Below, one piece after another: positions 1 through 10,942 of a stretch of 64,000 nucleotides of DNA. This DNA comes from Symsagittifera roscoffensis (lineage: Eukaryota; Xenacoelomorpha; Acoela; Convolutidae), in the NCBI RefSeq assembly GCF_963678635.1, contig NW_026971050.1, positions 25,060 through 89,059 of the forward strand. The letters are read 5' to 3'. Position 1 is the stretch's first letter. Each line of letters opens with the position of its first letter. The translations under genes were made by a program, and so were the position numbers. The notes below the pieces were generated by a model. It made no database searches. It saw nothing but the letters and a program-made list of their open reading frames with translations, and was not told the origin of the DNA.

Positions 1-413
1 AGTTTTATTTATCTATTTCTGAATCATCACTGCTTTTTATCAAAGATTGTTTAATTTTAAAAAAGCAGTGACTTGATAAATTGTGTGGCGATAAATTGAT
101 ACTGACAAAAGGTCGCTGTCACCTGTAGGATATTCTTATCTGATTATCGATTGTGCTTTGTGTGTCGATTATATCTTGTGGAAACTTAGTGATAGTGTTA
201 TACTATACAACCGGGTTGAGTTAGCATTATATCAATACTGGGTAGACCCTGTGTGCAACTTTAGCTGAGTCACTAGTTTAGTCGTGAGAGATCTAAGAGA
301 CATTTTGATACTGACGGAATCGAGTAGGCAGCGTTAAGTGATTTAACTAAATCTTGTTTGTGGTACGTTTGCACTGCCATCAAATTACGAATATTTTCAT
401 TTTGTTAAAAACT
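1..413 (+). other. 5' leader of the retroelement
   Basis: AT-rich sequence upstream of the first AUG of gag (414). It contains a perfect 12-bp inverted repeat (27-38 and 60-71), and at 329-344 a 16-mer that matches 15 of 16 bases of the splice-donor-like sequence downstream of pol (9891-9906). No primer-binding site next to an LTR end can be identified, which fits the 5' LTR lying before the window. The frame is open from 354, but only through a TTG codon, so 354-413 is most likely untranslated. Confidence 0.5.
27..71 (+). repeat. Perfect 12-bp inverted repeat (hairpin) in leader
   Basis: TCACTGCTTTTT at 27-38 is the exact reverse complement of the bases at 60-71; the loop is 21 nt and AT-rich. 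In retroelement leaders such stems can serve in packaging or translation control, but that role here is inference. Confidence 0.6.
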
Positions 414-3400
414 ATGCAGCGCAGGGACTCGCTAGGATCTACTACTAAAATTCCCAGGCTAAGCAAGGGAAGCACGCGGAAATTTAAAACTAGGCGTAGC
501 CAAACCTCGTTTAGCAGCGCTTCCGACGCGTTTGCTGAAGACGAATCGACTAAAGGTCAACCTGATCTTTCAGTGAGCGAAATGAAACTAAGGAGCGAGA
601 AAAACCTCGATGGCAATCAAGGGCAGAGCGCCGCGGCCGGGCCTGCGAGCGAAACGCTGGTGGATCCCTTTGACGAAGGGGAGCGAACGCTCATTCGACC
701 CGACTTTGAGCCAGACGAGGTCCTCGAACGGGAGGAAGTCGAGAGGACAGAGGAGACCTCGGAGCGTCCCGAGGTCGAACCTCGGGAGGAAGTGTTGTAC
801 AGGGGAATGTCCAAATCAGAGACTAAGAGCTATAAATGGAGAAAGGAACCTTCACATCCGCCAAGTGCACACTCATCTTTGGCCAAACAGAGCAACAACG
901 CGATGATGTCGAGTATGAGTCCGGTTGAAGAGCAGACGTTCTCGAAGGCAAAGAAAAGTTGGAAGTTTTTGTACGATGAGCGCGTGACGTCGCTACAAGC
1001 CGGAGGTCTATCCTCTAGTTACGACCAACCGGAAATAACCCATCCGGATGTGAACTTCACACCGTGCCCAAGGAACGACATGAGCAGGGAGGCGTCTTCT
1101 ACCTCGCCGACCAGGCCTATGTCAGATGGGATAACGATGGGAGCGTCATCAACGTTTGACAGACTGATGACGTCAATGCACAAGCAAAAGGGCGGTGCGT
1201 CATCGAGTACTAGGTTACAGCCGCAGTTGACCTCGTCTTCTCTGGGGCTAACCCCGCCATTGGGGGCAGCTGGTGACATAAGTGACATGTTCGCTGGTGT
1301 GATGAATGGCCTGGATGAATTGAGGCGGGACATGACTAAGAGGATAGATCAAGTTGACGAGAGAGCTCACCATGGTCGAGAGAGTTTGAAAGATGAGCTA
1401 ACGCACGTGAAGTCGCAGGCGAGGTTTGATCAGGCTCAATTGATTCGTAACACCGATCAATGCCTGGCTGAGAGCCTGGCACAGGCAAACAAAGAGTCAG
1501 AGGAAAGAGAGGCTAGGATGACAAGAGAGATCAAGCGATTATTAAATGATCATGATAATACCTACGCCCAAACGATGACTGGCCTGGAAAAGAGGTTGGA
1601 CGCCAAATCTGACTTGATGATGCGGAAGCTTGACGCGATCCTGAATGGGAGTAGTTGGCAGGAGCATTCCAACTCAAGGGAGCACTCACGCCATGCGAAT
1701 GTTGGAGATGGTACGGGCAACAGTGCCAGAGCCCAGCAAGGCTCGAGAACGAACTACGAACATAGAAACAAGGAGCGGCCAAGGGCAGCCCCGCAGAGGC
1801 CTGGCTGGACGAATCCAGTCCCGCCGGAGGCAGATGCCACCCCGGAGACAAGATTGCCAACCGTGCCACAAGTCAGTTCAGTACCAGATCTGACTACAGT
1901 CTCACAAGACACAACGATGTATGCCTCGATGTTTGAGCCTCTGAACAGATCTCTTGAAACATTCATCACCAAGCTCTCGAAGTCAACCGAGAGAGGAGAG
2001 AGGTCAAGAAGAACACTGAAAAAGCCGAAGTCATATAAAGACGAGTCGGACGGCTGCATTGATACTTGGATAGAGGCGATGAAGTTACACTTTGAGGAAG
2101 AGAATCTCTCCAAGAAACAAGAGTGCAGCGCGCTGACGAGCAACCTGGAGGGTACTGCATTAAATTGTGTAATGGCGAAAAGAGCCAATGAGAGAGACAG
2201 CGCTCGCAAGATATTCGACATCCTGCTGAATCGTTTCGGCTCTGGAGTACAAGGGCACCAGGCTATGGTGAAGTTCGAGAAGAGGCGTCAGAGAGATGAA
2301 GAATCAATAGATAAATTCTTGGACGACCTTGAATTGCTCAGGAGGAGAAGCAACCCGGATGAGAGAATATCCGAGCGAAACTTGGCGATTGCTTCGAAGT
2401 TCATGGATGGAGTAAGGAGTGAGGAGTTGAAGACGATGTTGGCCACTCACTTCACCCTGTCGCTTGACCAGGTACCCACGCCTGACGACTTGCGTATGAA
2501 GTCACGCGAGTATTTACTCATAAAACCGAGGGCGCAAAACCGTTACAGCAATTATGGCAACTATAGCGGGACAAACACTGGTGCGAATTCCAGTTGGTAC
2601 AAACCTCGCGATGACATGGACAAGAGGAGGTCGTGCGCGAATTGTGGTTCGATGGACCATCACGTTTCTGCGTGTTCTACATACAAACAGAACATGAAGG
2701 CCAGAGGCTACTTTCTCGAGGACGCCGACGCGACCGACGAGGATCATGAGGAGTACGTCAGAGGGCTCATCATGAAATATGGTCCGAGGTGTTTCTTCTG
2801 TAATTTGGAGGGACACTTCAAGTCGGATTGTACTCAATTTTGGGACGCAGTAGCGGACGCGAAACATCCCCGCCACGAAGAGGCGCTTTCGGGTGTCAAG
2901 GCCAGTCGAGCACGTCTGATGAACGAGGCTGAATCTTGGAGAAAGGAGACGACACCGAGCACCTTCACGACCAAAAAGGTTAAGACATGGCCTGACGAGG
3001 TGGCAGCCTCGAACCTCGAAACAGAGTCGTCTAGCCCACTCAAGGTGGATTACGGCCTGGCGGCAAGGACAGCGCTGCAGAATGTCAAACAGGACCTAGC
3101 CACAAAAGAAGTGGAGCAATGGGTAAGGTCGGAGCTGGAGAGCACAGATCTTCGGGAAAGTCTTAATGTCCTGGGTAAAACGACAAAAGCAGAAGACAAA
3201 GAGGGGCCCAAGAAACAGGGACTAAAACTGAACGTTATATCTGGTAAGACTTTCGGCATGACGAAGGCGGGGACCAAAATAATGTTCATCATCTCAGTCG
3301 CAGGGCACCAGGTGGTCAAGAACTTGAGTGAACCATCCGAGATTACACTAGTCCACCTGGACATCTATGCCGACTACCTGAAGGAGAAGGATCCCAAACT

Positions 3401-5633
3401 GGACTCCAGGGCAGTGCGAGCGCTGCTCACAACGGGAGGTCCGAGGCTGATGAAAGTGGACGGACATTATATCGATGTCCATGGCCCTTACCCGATCCTG
3501 ATGAATGTAGATGGCATCAATATCTACACGAAAGCTCACATAACTGATGCGAACGATCAGGTTGGCCGGATATACATTGGTAAAGAGGAGCTGAAGGTCA
3601 GACGAATCGGACACAACGCGATGCTCGAACAAGATGCGGTGCATATTGGTTGCGAGGCCGATCTGGCCGCACACGTTCTGGACGTGCAAGGCAGACAACT
3701 TTCAGTAAAGGGACTGCTAGACACGGGAGCAGTGGTTAGTGTCATGCCAGTCAAAACTTGGACCGACATGGGTTTCGAAAGGTCGGATCTCATACCAACA
3801 AACATCAGGTTGGCAGCTGCCAATCAGGGAGCGATCTATGTCGCCGGACGAACCCCGATCATTTCACTGCAGCTCGGGGGAAGACATCTTTGGATGAGCT
3901 TCCTAGTAGTAGAGAATTTGGACGAATCCGACCAGTTCATCTTAGGAAGGGATTTCGTTCGCAACTTTGACGTCACGATCGATCTCAATGACGGATTGAT
4001 TAGGATCAAGGATCCTGAGAGAAAGTATGAGAAAAGACCCCTTAATAAGATCTTAATTAATCAGGCCAAGGTGCCGATTTTTCTGGATCGAAAAGTTAGA
4101 TTAAAACCGAACCAAGCCGTAGTAGCGACGTTTAGGATGAGGAACTTGAATGAACTCAGCAATGACAGACAGGTGTGTCTGGTACCAAATCCAAACAGTA
4201 AAAGCTCGGCTATTTTAGGAAGAAGCTTCTCACTCACTCAGAGCGGACTGTGTGTGAGTGTGTTATTGAACACAGAAGCAACAACAGTGACAATACAGAG
4301 GGGAAAGAAACTTGGCTACGCTTTGCCTCTGAACACAGACTTTCAGAGTGTGGAGAACTTGAAAAAGTTTGATGTAACTGAATGTCCATTGCATGCGAAC
4401 CAAGAATGTATAATGAAAAGAGTGAATGAATTGAAATCTTCTAGGAAATTGTTTTCAATGAAGTCGGAAACAGATGATGGGCTGTCTAGTTGTTCCAACT
4501 TCCCTGAGAGACCGACGGAGGCAGAGTTAGCAGTGAATAAACCTGTCCTACCTGAGATAGAACACCTGAAGGGTAAAATATCAGACAAGGAACTAGATTC
4601 GCTCAGGGCGGTGCTAAATCGGAACGCAGACGTTTTTTCGAAACATAAGGCTGACATAGGTTGTTGCAATTTTGTAGAGCACGAGATCGAGATAGAAGAG
4701 GGCTCGGTACCTCATAGGGAAGGGGCGAGAAGAATGACCCCAAACAAGTCAGAAGCGTGTAGGAAGGAAATCGAGATGTTAATGGAGTACGACATGATCG
4801 AGCCGTCGAAGTCCCCATGGGCTTGTGGCGTGGTCATGGCGAAAAAGAAAGTGGGACAACTCAGATTTTGTTGTGATTTCCGTTATCTGAACGCAGTGAC
4901 TATAAAGGATGCATACCCGATTCCCCGTATCGATGAGAGCCTATCCAAGCTGGGAGACGCGAAAATCTTCACGACGTTGGTTTTGGGCTCTGCATTCTGG
5001 CAGGTGCCACTCAGAAAGCAAGATCGAGAGAAAACAGGCTTCGCGTGTGAGCTGGGATTGTTCCAGTGGAAGAGGATGCCATTCGGATTGTGCAACGCGA
5101 CGGCCACATTCCAGCGACTGATGGCCCAGGCACTCACGAGCGTCACTAAGAAATACGGGAATCTCATTATGTGTTATGTCGATGATGTCGTGATCGCAAC
5201 ACCAACCTTGGAAGACCACATAGAGAGGTTGGAGGAGGTGTTTTCTTGCATGAAGCAGGCGGGTCTGAAATGCAAACCCTCTAAGTGTGAAATCCTCAGG
5301 GATTCCATAAAGTATCTGGGCCGCCTGGTTGACAAACATGGAGTGAGACCAGATCCTGAAGCGGTTGAAACGGTGCTGACCTGGAAGGCACCTAAAACAG
5401 ATACACAGCTGATGAGTTTTCTGGGATTCGCAAATTATTATAGAGAGTTCATCAAGGGGTATGCTGACAAAATATACCCCATGCAGCGGTTAATGAGAAA
5501 CAAGGGCAAAAAGTTCACTTGGACTGATGAAGCACAAGTTTCATTTGAGAACATCAAGCGTGAACTTTGCGAGGCACCGGTTCTCGGCATGCCAACAGAG
5601 AAAGGGATGTTCGTACTGGACACGGATGCATAA
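414..5633 (+). pseudogene. Gag-protease-RT part of Gypsy-type gag-pol (nonsense-terminated)
   Basis: Start chosen at the first ATG (414); the frame is open a little further up but without ATG. Residues 1-540 are a low-complexity, charged N-terminal region with coiled-coil-like stretches. About 540-700 resembles a retrotransposon Gag/capsid domain. Two perfect CX2CX4HX4C zinc knuckles follow (nt 2634-2675 and about 2790-2831), then a retropepsin with DTGA (Asp codon 3720) and a downstream ILGRDF. The RT runs roughly 4590-5400: the YVDD box is intact (5175-5186), but the TLDL-type motif reads T-L-V-L, with Val (4980-4982) at the first catalytic Asp. RNase H has just begun (DTDA) when a TAA stops the frame at 5631. 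The same frame continues open after it, so this is a nonsense mutation within one gag-pol ORF. An RT without that Asp should be inactive. Confidence 0.88.
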
Positions 5634-7892
5634 GTGGTTGCGATATCGGGTATACTTCACCAAGAGCAGGAGTGGAACGGGAGAACGGTTCTTCGTCCGA
5701 TAGCTTACGGAAGTAAAGTCCTGAGTGATACTGAGATGAAGTACGGCGCACCAAAAGCGGAGATGTTTGCTGTGATCACGTTCGTGGAAAAATACAGGGC
5801 CTACCTGGGGAGTGCTCCCTTCAAGTTACGTGTGGATAACTGTGCCCTTGCCTGGCTGAAAACCTATTCGATGGACCAAAGCTATATTGGTCGTTGGATC
5901 GTGCGCCTGGATGGATACCACATGATCATAGAGCACCGTACCCGTGACAAGCACCAGAACGCAGATAGCCTCAGTAAAAAGACAGAATTTTATGAGCGCC
6001 TCGAGGAGAAGCAGGCTAACCAATCAGAGATCAAAGACGGGTTTTCCTTTCTGGACAAAGAAACCTACGACAAGCTACCACTTACTAGGTGGTTAGACAA
6101 GTCAGGACATCCTATACCTGGACACCCTGACCTTCCAGTGGAGACGGCCGCGGAGATAAAGCTTTTAGCCAGAGGCGAGCCCGTTCCGTTGGATCTGCTA
6201 GTCCGATCCAACTTGGTACAGCAAGAACTAACCAGGCTGGGTATAAACAGGATGGCTCTATTGAACAGTACGGTGAACGTGGCGCCGGACGTCATGGGAA
6301 AACTCCGTGACTTGTTGGACAGGGAAGTGGATAGGCATGATCGTGAATGGATGGAGACCATGCAGCGGTTGACTGTCACCAAGAGAACAGAGAAGAGGCC
6401 AATGTCCATTCGCAGCCGAGGCGTTGAACGGGATTGCAGGTCGATTGTCAACCAGCTGGTGAGCTCGATGCCGAAGGAAGTCTTGTTGAGAACTTCGTTC
6501 ACTGAATATGGAACACTGAATCAGAACCAAACTACTGAGGAAGTCAGGATCAGGTCGAAATCTAGCTTCACGAGGAGAGTGCACTTCACGGATACAAAAG
6601 AGGAATACGAGCCGAGCCCAGATTGTTCGTCCGTGGACGAGGCAATGTCCGGGGAGTCTGATACCTTCGAGCCAGTTAAGGACGACTCGTCTGAGGAGTC
6701 GGACACCTTTGAGCCCGTGCAGGACGACTTGTCCGGGGAGAGGTTGACTAGACCACCTAGGGGCAGAATTTTGTCCGGGGAGTCGGGTTCAAAGCGACCG
6801 ATGGACAGAGTTTTGTCCGGGGAGTCGAGAAACATCTCAAACAACTTGGAATATGATGTTGGAGAATCAGTCGACTCAAGTGTTGACTCGGGACCCCAGT
6901 CCTGGGACAACACGTCTGAAACAACTTCCAATTCCGATATGTCAGAAATCGCGATCCACTCCTTATTGGTAGACTGGAAGCAGCGTGGGCTGGACCGGGA
7001 AACACATCAGGATCCAGACAGGGACAGATACACCTCAGATGAAGAGGGCACTGTGGTAGATAATGCCGCGGACGAGCTCGAGGTGATAGCAGTTTCGAAA
7101 CGCCCAACCAGATTGCTGCCACATGGTACGGTCGTCCGTACCAATCTGGAACCATCTGTGCAGGAAGCGACGCCTTTGAAAAAGATATGGTGTGTCAAGT
7201 TGATGGACGATGCTCATGCTCCGGAGATAATGAGTGGGCAAATGAACGTGGTGAAGACGTATTTGAAAGCCAGGTACAGGCTGTCGGATCTCCTAAGGGC
7301 TCAACGAAATGACAGAATGACGAGCAGTCTGAAGAGATGGATCGAGAATGGAGCACCAGACAAGGGAGATTTGGAAGAAGACAGCTACAAAATCCTGAAG
7401 CAATTCTATCTGAAGCGAAACGACTTGTTGTACTTGAACAAGGACGGAATCGTAGCCTGCAAACGAAAAGAGGAGGACAAAGTCCTCTATAAATACAATT
7501 CAATAGTGTTACCACAGTTGTACCAGACCGAATTGCTCTTTCGCTCACATGATCAGATGGGCCATCAAGGCGTGGACAAAGTGTATAACAGGATACAGAA
7601 GCGATTCGAATGGCCGGGATTGAAGAAGGCTTGTGAGAAGTGGATCGCAGCATGCCTGTCATGTCAGCAGGCGAAGGATCCCAGGAAGCTAAGGTTCCCC
7701 CTACAGTCAATAGAGTCGTCAGGTTTCAACGAAGTGGTGCAAATTGATCATCAGAAAATCTGTATGACAGCAACGGGCTATAATCAGGTGCTGGTAATGA
7801 TCGACCATTTTACGAAGTATGCGGAGGCAGCACCCTGCATGACAGCATCGGCGGAAGAAACATGCGATCATTTGATAAATGTGTGGATAGCT
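5634..7892 (+). pseudogene. RNase H, spacer and integrase N-terminal part of pol
   Basis: Same frame as the preceding segment, directly after its TAA. RNase H continues with its E (in KAEMFAVI), D (in RVDNCALAW) and D (in HQNADSLSK) positions visible, up to about 5970. A hydrophilic spacer of roughly 470 residues follows, holding acidic repeats of the type SGES / SDTFEPV (nt about 6640-6830). The integrase zinc-binding domain is intact: His codons at 7548 and 7563, Cys codons at 7653 and 7662 (HHCC). The first catalytic Asp of the DDE core is at 7746 (in VQIDHQK). Integrase homology leaves this frame at about 7892; the open frame itself runs on out of register to 7955. RNase H followed by integrase is the order of Ty3/Gypsy pol. 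Confidence 0.85.
6643..6830 (+). repeat. Internal coding repeats of pol spacer (SGES / SDTFEPV units)
   Basis: Acidic units recur in tandem: a unit of about 45 nt with SDTFEPV(K/Q)DD occurs twice, and LSGE or a close variant occurs five times. At DNA level the core TGTCCGGGGAG is kept at 6646, 6730, 6772 and 6814. The repeats lie in the poorly conserved spacer between RNase H and integrase and are probably a flexible linker. Confidence 0.6.
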
Positions 7893-8058
7893 GCCCCATC
7901 ACGTTCCAATCGGACAATGGCAAAGCATTCGTGGGCGATCTCACGAAGGAGTTGATGAAAAAGTAGCAGGTAGCGCAGGCCCACTCGACCACTTATCACC
8001 CGCAAACGAATGGCCTAGTCGAGAGGCAAAATCGCACACTGGTATCCATGCTGAGATT
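7892..8058 (+). pseudogene. Integrase core fragment in a shifted frame, with internal stop
   Basis: Between the two longer pol frames, integrase similarity continues in a third frame. SDNG, with the second catalytic Asp, lies at 7910-7921, a YHPQTNG-type motif follows, and the Glu of the third catalytic position is codon 8021-8023 (VERQNRT). A TAG interrupts this frame at 7964-7966. Homology jumps frame again near 8055. Two frame changes and one stop within about 170 bp show that the integrase is dead in this copy. All three DDE residues are still recognisable, so the decay may be fairly recent. Confidence 0.8.
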
Positions 8059-9870
8059 CTGGATGACTGGGACAAGCACCTGCCGCAAGTGATGGGTGCT
8101 TACAACAGCACGGAGCATTCCACCACGGGAATAAGTCCGCACATGATGTTAACGGGTCATGAAAAAGCGCTCCCGTTGACGTTTTTCTACCCTGAATATG
8201 AGGGGAAGAGGACAGCACCGCAGACTTACGTGCGGGATGTTATTATGAGACAGCAGGACCTCAATGACTTATGCAGGAGGAATACGCAACAGGCGCAAAT
8301 TAGACAAAAAAGGAGGTTTGACAAAAGGACAGCTGATGCGAAAGCCTACTCAGTTGGCGACTACGTCTGGGTGTTCCTGGAAGTGGTTCCACCAAAAGGA
8401 ACCAAGAAATTATTAAAGAAATGGCGTGGTCCTTTTCAGATAACAGAGGTGCACCAAGGAGGTCATTTTTATCGATTGAGCACTGGAAGAGCAGCTCATT
8501 ACGAGAATATCAAACCACACAATGCCTCGTCAGAGGATTGGTGCATCCCAGCGGACATGCAAGAGGGAGACTATTTGATAGTGGATCCTGCTTGTGAAGT
8601 GAATGAAAGGGGTACTCGCGACAAGAACGACGGGAATGAGGTGGTGGATGGTTGCGATCTACCACTGGATCTCGAGTTGACCGAGCGAGTAGAGGTGGAC
8701 GATGAAACTCTACCTTATGCCGAAGAGGACTGGGACTGCCCGGAACAAACCGAAATTGACAAAGGAATACAGCCTGACTTTCTTCTCACTATGGAAACAC
8801 GCCAAAGCAAGAGAGGAAAAAACCAGAAGAAGTACAATCCGTACGGCGAGGACTTCGTTGTAGACAGGATAGTAGTGAGTGATGTCATAGACTCGCTGGT
8901 GGCACTGGACGAAGTAGCGATGCTAGAAGAAATCGACCTTGTGAACGATATGGATCAAGATTGGATCGACGATCGATCAGAACCAGAAGTGGAGTTCGAA
9001 CCAGAAGCGGAACAGACTCATGAGCAAGAACTAACAAACTTGCGCGTGCTTGAATGGCTCCATGATCTGCCGACAGATACAAAAGAGACGATCCTGACGA
9101 TTCAGGACGTCGATAGAGACGGCGTCAAATACATCAGTCATGACAATACCGAGTCCAACTGGGTCGCCCCAGACGGTCCTCTACGTGTTCCACAATCCAA
9201 CCTCGATCTCCTAGACTTTGGGCGATCGACGGGGACGTCGATGGATATTTTTGTCCGGGGAGTGGGGGTAGGACTCACCCACACCGAAAATCTGATAATA
9301 AAAAAATTGAAATCGGCAAGAGAAACCGGAGAACTAGAGACAGAGGGCGAGAATGCTAAAAAACCACCTTTTGGACGAATCTTTGAATCGTATTTTGATC
9401 TACCGAACCATTATTCGAACAATATCGTCATAACGGACAGCGATTTCATACTCACGGAACGCACGTGCGCCATAGCGATAACCGCGGACGTAAGCTTCAA
9501 AACAGCACTAGCGGCTGACTTCAAGAGAGAGTTTAAAAATATCGAGTTTTTGTGGAAACAGAGGCCTGGTGTGGGAGGGATGATAGCGCTGCCCCCTGTT
9601 GCATCACAGATACCAGGGAAATATTTGTGTTTTTTGGTTACGAAAGCTACTGATAGGCAACACGTGAATCCGGAGAGCTTGGTATTGGCCTTGACTCGAC
9701 CTAGGGATTTCCTGGTTGAGAGAGGTGTGACCTCTCTCTCGTTACCAGTTTATGATCCCAATAGAGGGAAGCTACACCCGAGAGAGATGTACGCTCTTGT
9801 GCATGTGATATTTTCAGAAACTGACATAGAAGTTTACTTACATAAGAAATACTATCTGAGTATATGCTAG
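8058..9870 (+). pseudogene. Integrase C-terminal region with GPY/F module, long extension and probable macro domain
   Basis: Open to a TAG at 9868 with no AUG at its start, so it is the continuation of pol after a frameshift. It begins within the end of the integrase core (GAYNSTEHSTTG), then has the SVGDYVWV and KKWRGPF (GPF codons 8428-8436) features of the GPY/F module of Gypsy/chromovirus integrases. An acidic, poorly conserved linker of about 250 residues follows. The last 160 residues (nt about 9390-9867) have the pattern of a Poa1p-like macro domain: an ADVSF...ALAADFKREF segment, a strand YLCFLVTK, a helix with ESLVLAL, then GVTSLSLPVYD and a final VIFSETDIEVYL strand. The glycine-rich ribose loop is not typical, so ADP-ribose chemistry is doubtful. 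The macro assignment is from pattern recognition only. Confidence 0.72.
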
Positions 9871-10321
9871 GAAATGCATTCAGCGGTAAGTGATTTTTAT
9901 TAAGTCAACTTGATAGAGATTAGGATTAAGCTTAGATTAGGATTAAGATTTATGTTTTTAAGTGATAGTATAGATGTGTGATGTTTATGTGTTTATGTTA
10001 TGTTATTGTTATGATATGTTTTATGTTTGTGTCATAAAAGACCTGGGGCACTCCAGGTCATCAAGGTGACAGCGCACATTCGTGCTACTCTGACAAAGGT
10101 AAAGGTGGACGATCCACCTTGGTGCTAAATTTTTAACTCAGAATTGAAAAAAGAATTTCAATGGAGAGTTTTAAAGAATTGAATGATGTTGTATCCAAAA
10201 ATGATGGTTCTAAGTCGCGACTTGTTTTTTAGATCTTGATTGATCGAAGATTGTTTATTGAATTCATTGAATCAAACGAAGAAATTACACGACACGACAA
10301 GAAGAATCAACACGATAAGAA
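9871..10321 (+). promoter_or_regulatory. Spacer between pol and the second coding block: hairpins, splice-like sites
   Basis: No ORF. A good splice-donor match (CAGCG|GTAAGTG, GT at 9896) lies 25 bp after the pol stop. An acceptor-like T-run plus TTAG ends at 10232, defining a possible 337-nt intron or subgenomic acceptor. Inside are a repeat of GATTAGGATTAAG (about 9917-9952) and two perfect hairpins: GACCTGG/CCAGGTC (10040-10046 and 10053-10059, 6-nt loop) and AAGGTGGA/TCCACCTT (10102-10109 and 10113-10120, 3-nt loop). It may provide splicing or internal initiation for the downstream ORFs; that is inference. Confidence 0.4.
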
Positions 10322-10942
10322 ATGGGTGACACGAACGAACTCATGGAATTCCTCTCAGCGAGTCTAGGAGCGACTCTAGACGAGATCTATCAGCGGCTGA
10401 TCGATTGTGATTTCACACGAGAAGACCCGGGGTTGGCGATGTTTGTGGTCGCACTCCTCAATGCACTAGGACGAGAGGGTCGAGGGAATCGCCTTACGGA
10501 AGTCGTGTTGATGTTGGCCTTCGGTGAGTCCGGGACCGCCGAGAGAAGCCGAAACCGATTGATGAGATGGAGGCGTGGAGAAATGTCTGGCCACGACCTG
10601 GCTCTTGAGCCAGGACTAGGTGAGCAGAGGGACCACCGGCTAGGTGAGATGCCCTTGCCAGTCCAACCGGCGCAGCCACTCATCGGAGCGAAAAGACAAC
10701 GTGATGGGCCAGGCCCGTCACATTCGGTCGACTCTCCTACAGCCGCTCCTCCTTTGAAGAAAGTGAGGGTGAGTGAGATAGAGATCCAGACGTCGGAGAC
10801 GATCGAGACGCTGGAAAAGAAGGAGAAAGATCAGAGCGAGCTGTGTGCCAAACTCCAGGAGTATAGGGCATTAGCTCGAGAAAGGGACGAATGGAAAAGA
10901 AATACGAAGATCTACAGGTGGCTTATAAGGAGGATGAAATAA
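10322..10942 (+). CDS. Coiled-coil protein, first ORF of the second block (206 aa)
   Basis: Starts at an ATG in a good context (AAATGG). Residues 1-75 are a compact, leucine-rich, apparently helical region; 75-140 are rich in Gly/Pro/Arg; from about 145 a charged heptad-like helix runs to the end. No family is recognised. The stop (10940-10942) overlaps the next ORF, which starts at 10891 in the -1 frame. The helix continues smoothly across the frame change, so the two are probably one protein joined by -1 frameshifting, or one ORF broken by an indel. Reinitiation at ATG 10891 is a third option. No canonical slippery heptamer is seen in the overlap (10867-10942). Confidence 0.6.
   Translation: MGDTNELMEFLSASLGATLDEIYQRLIDCDFTREDPGLAMFVVALLNALGREGRGNRLTEVVLMLAFGESGTAERSRNRLMRWRRGEMSGHDLALEPGLGEQRDHRLGEMPLPVQPAQPLIGAKRQRDGPGPSHSVDSPTAAPPLKKVRVSEIEIQTSETIETLEKKEKDQSELCAKLQEYRALARERDEWKRNTKIYRWLIRRMK

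Noticed and set aside
82-105. TGTGTGGCGA at 82 as LTR end plus primer-binding site
   Set aside because: The sequence before it does not match the end of the 3' LTR (25100-25143), so no LTR end is supported there.
354-413. Extension of gag to 354
   Set aside because: The codon at 354 is TTG; a eukaryotic start is far more likely at ATG 414, and the 20 added residues look like translated leader.
8089-8091. Separate ORF starting at 8089
   Set aside because: The codon is GTG and the product is the continuation of integrase after a frameshift, not an independent gene.
9917-9952. Telomere-like repeats (GATTAGGATTAAG)
   Set aside because: Only two imperfect copies, with no run of TTAGG or TTAGGC units.
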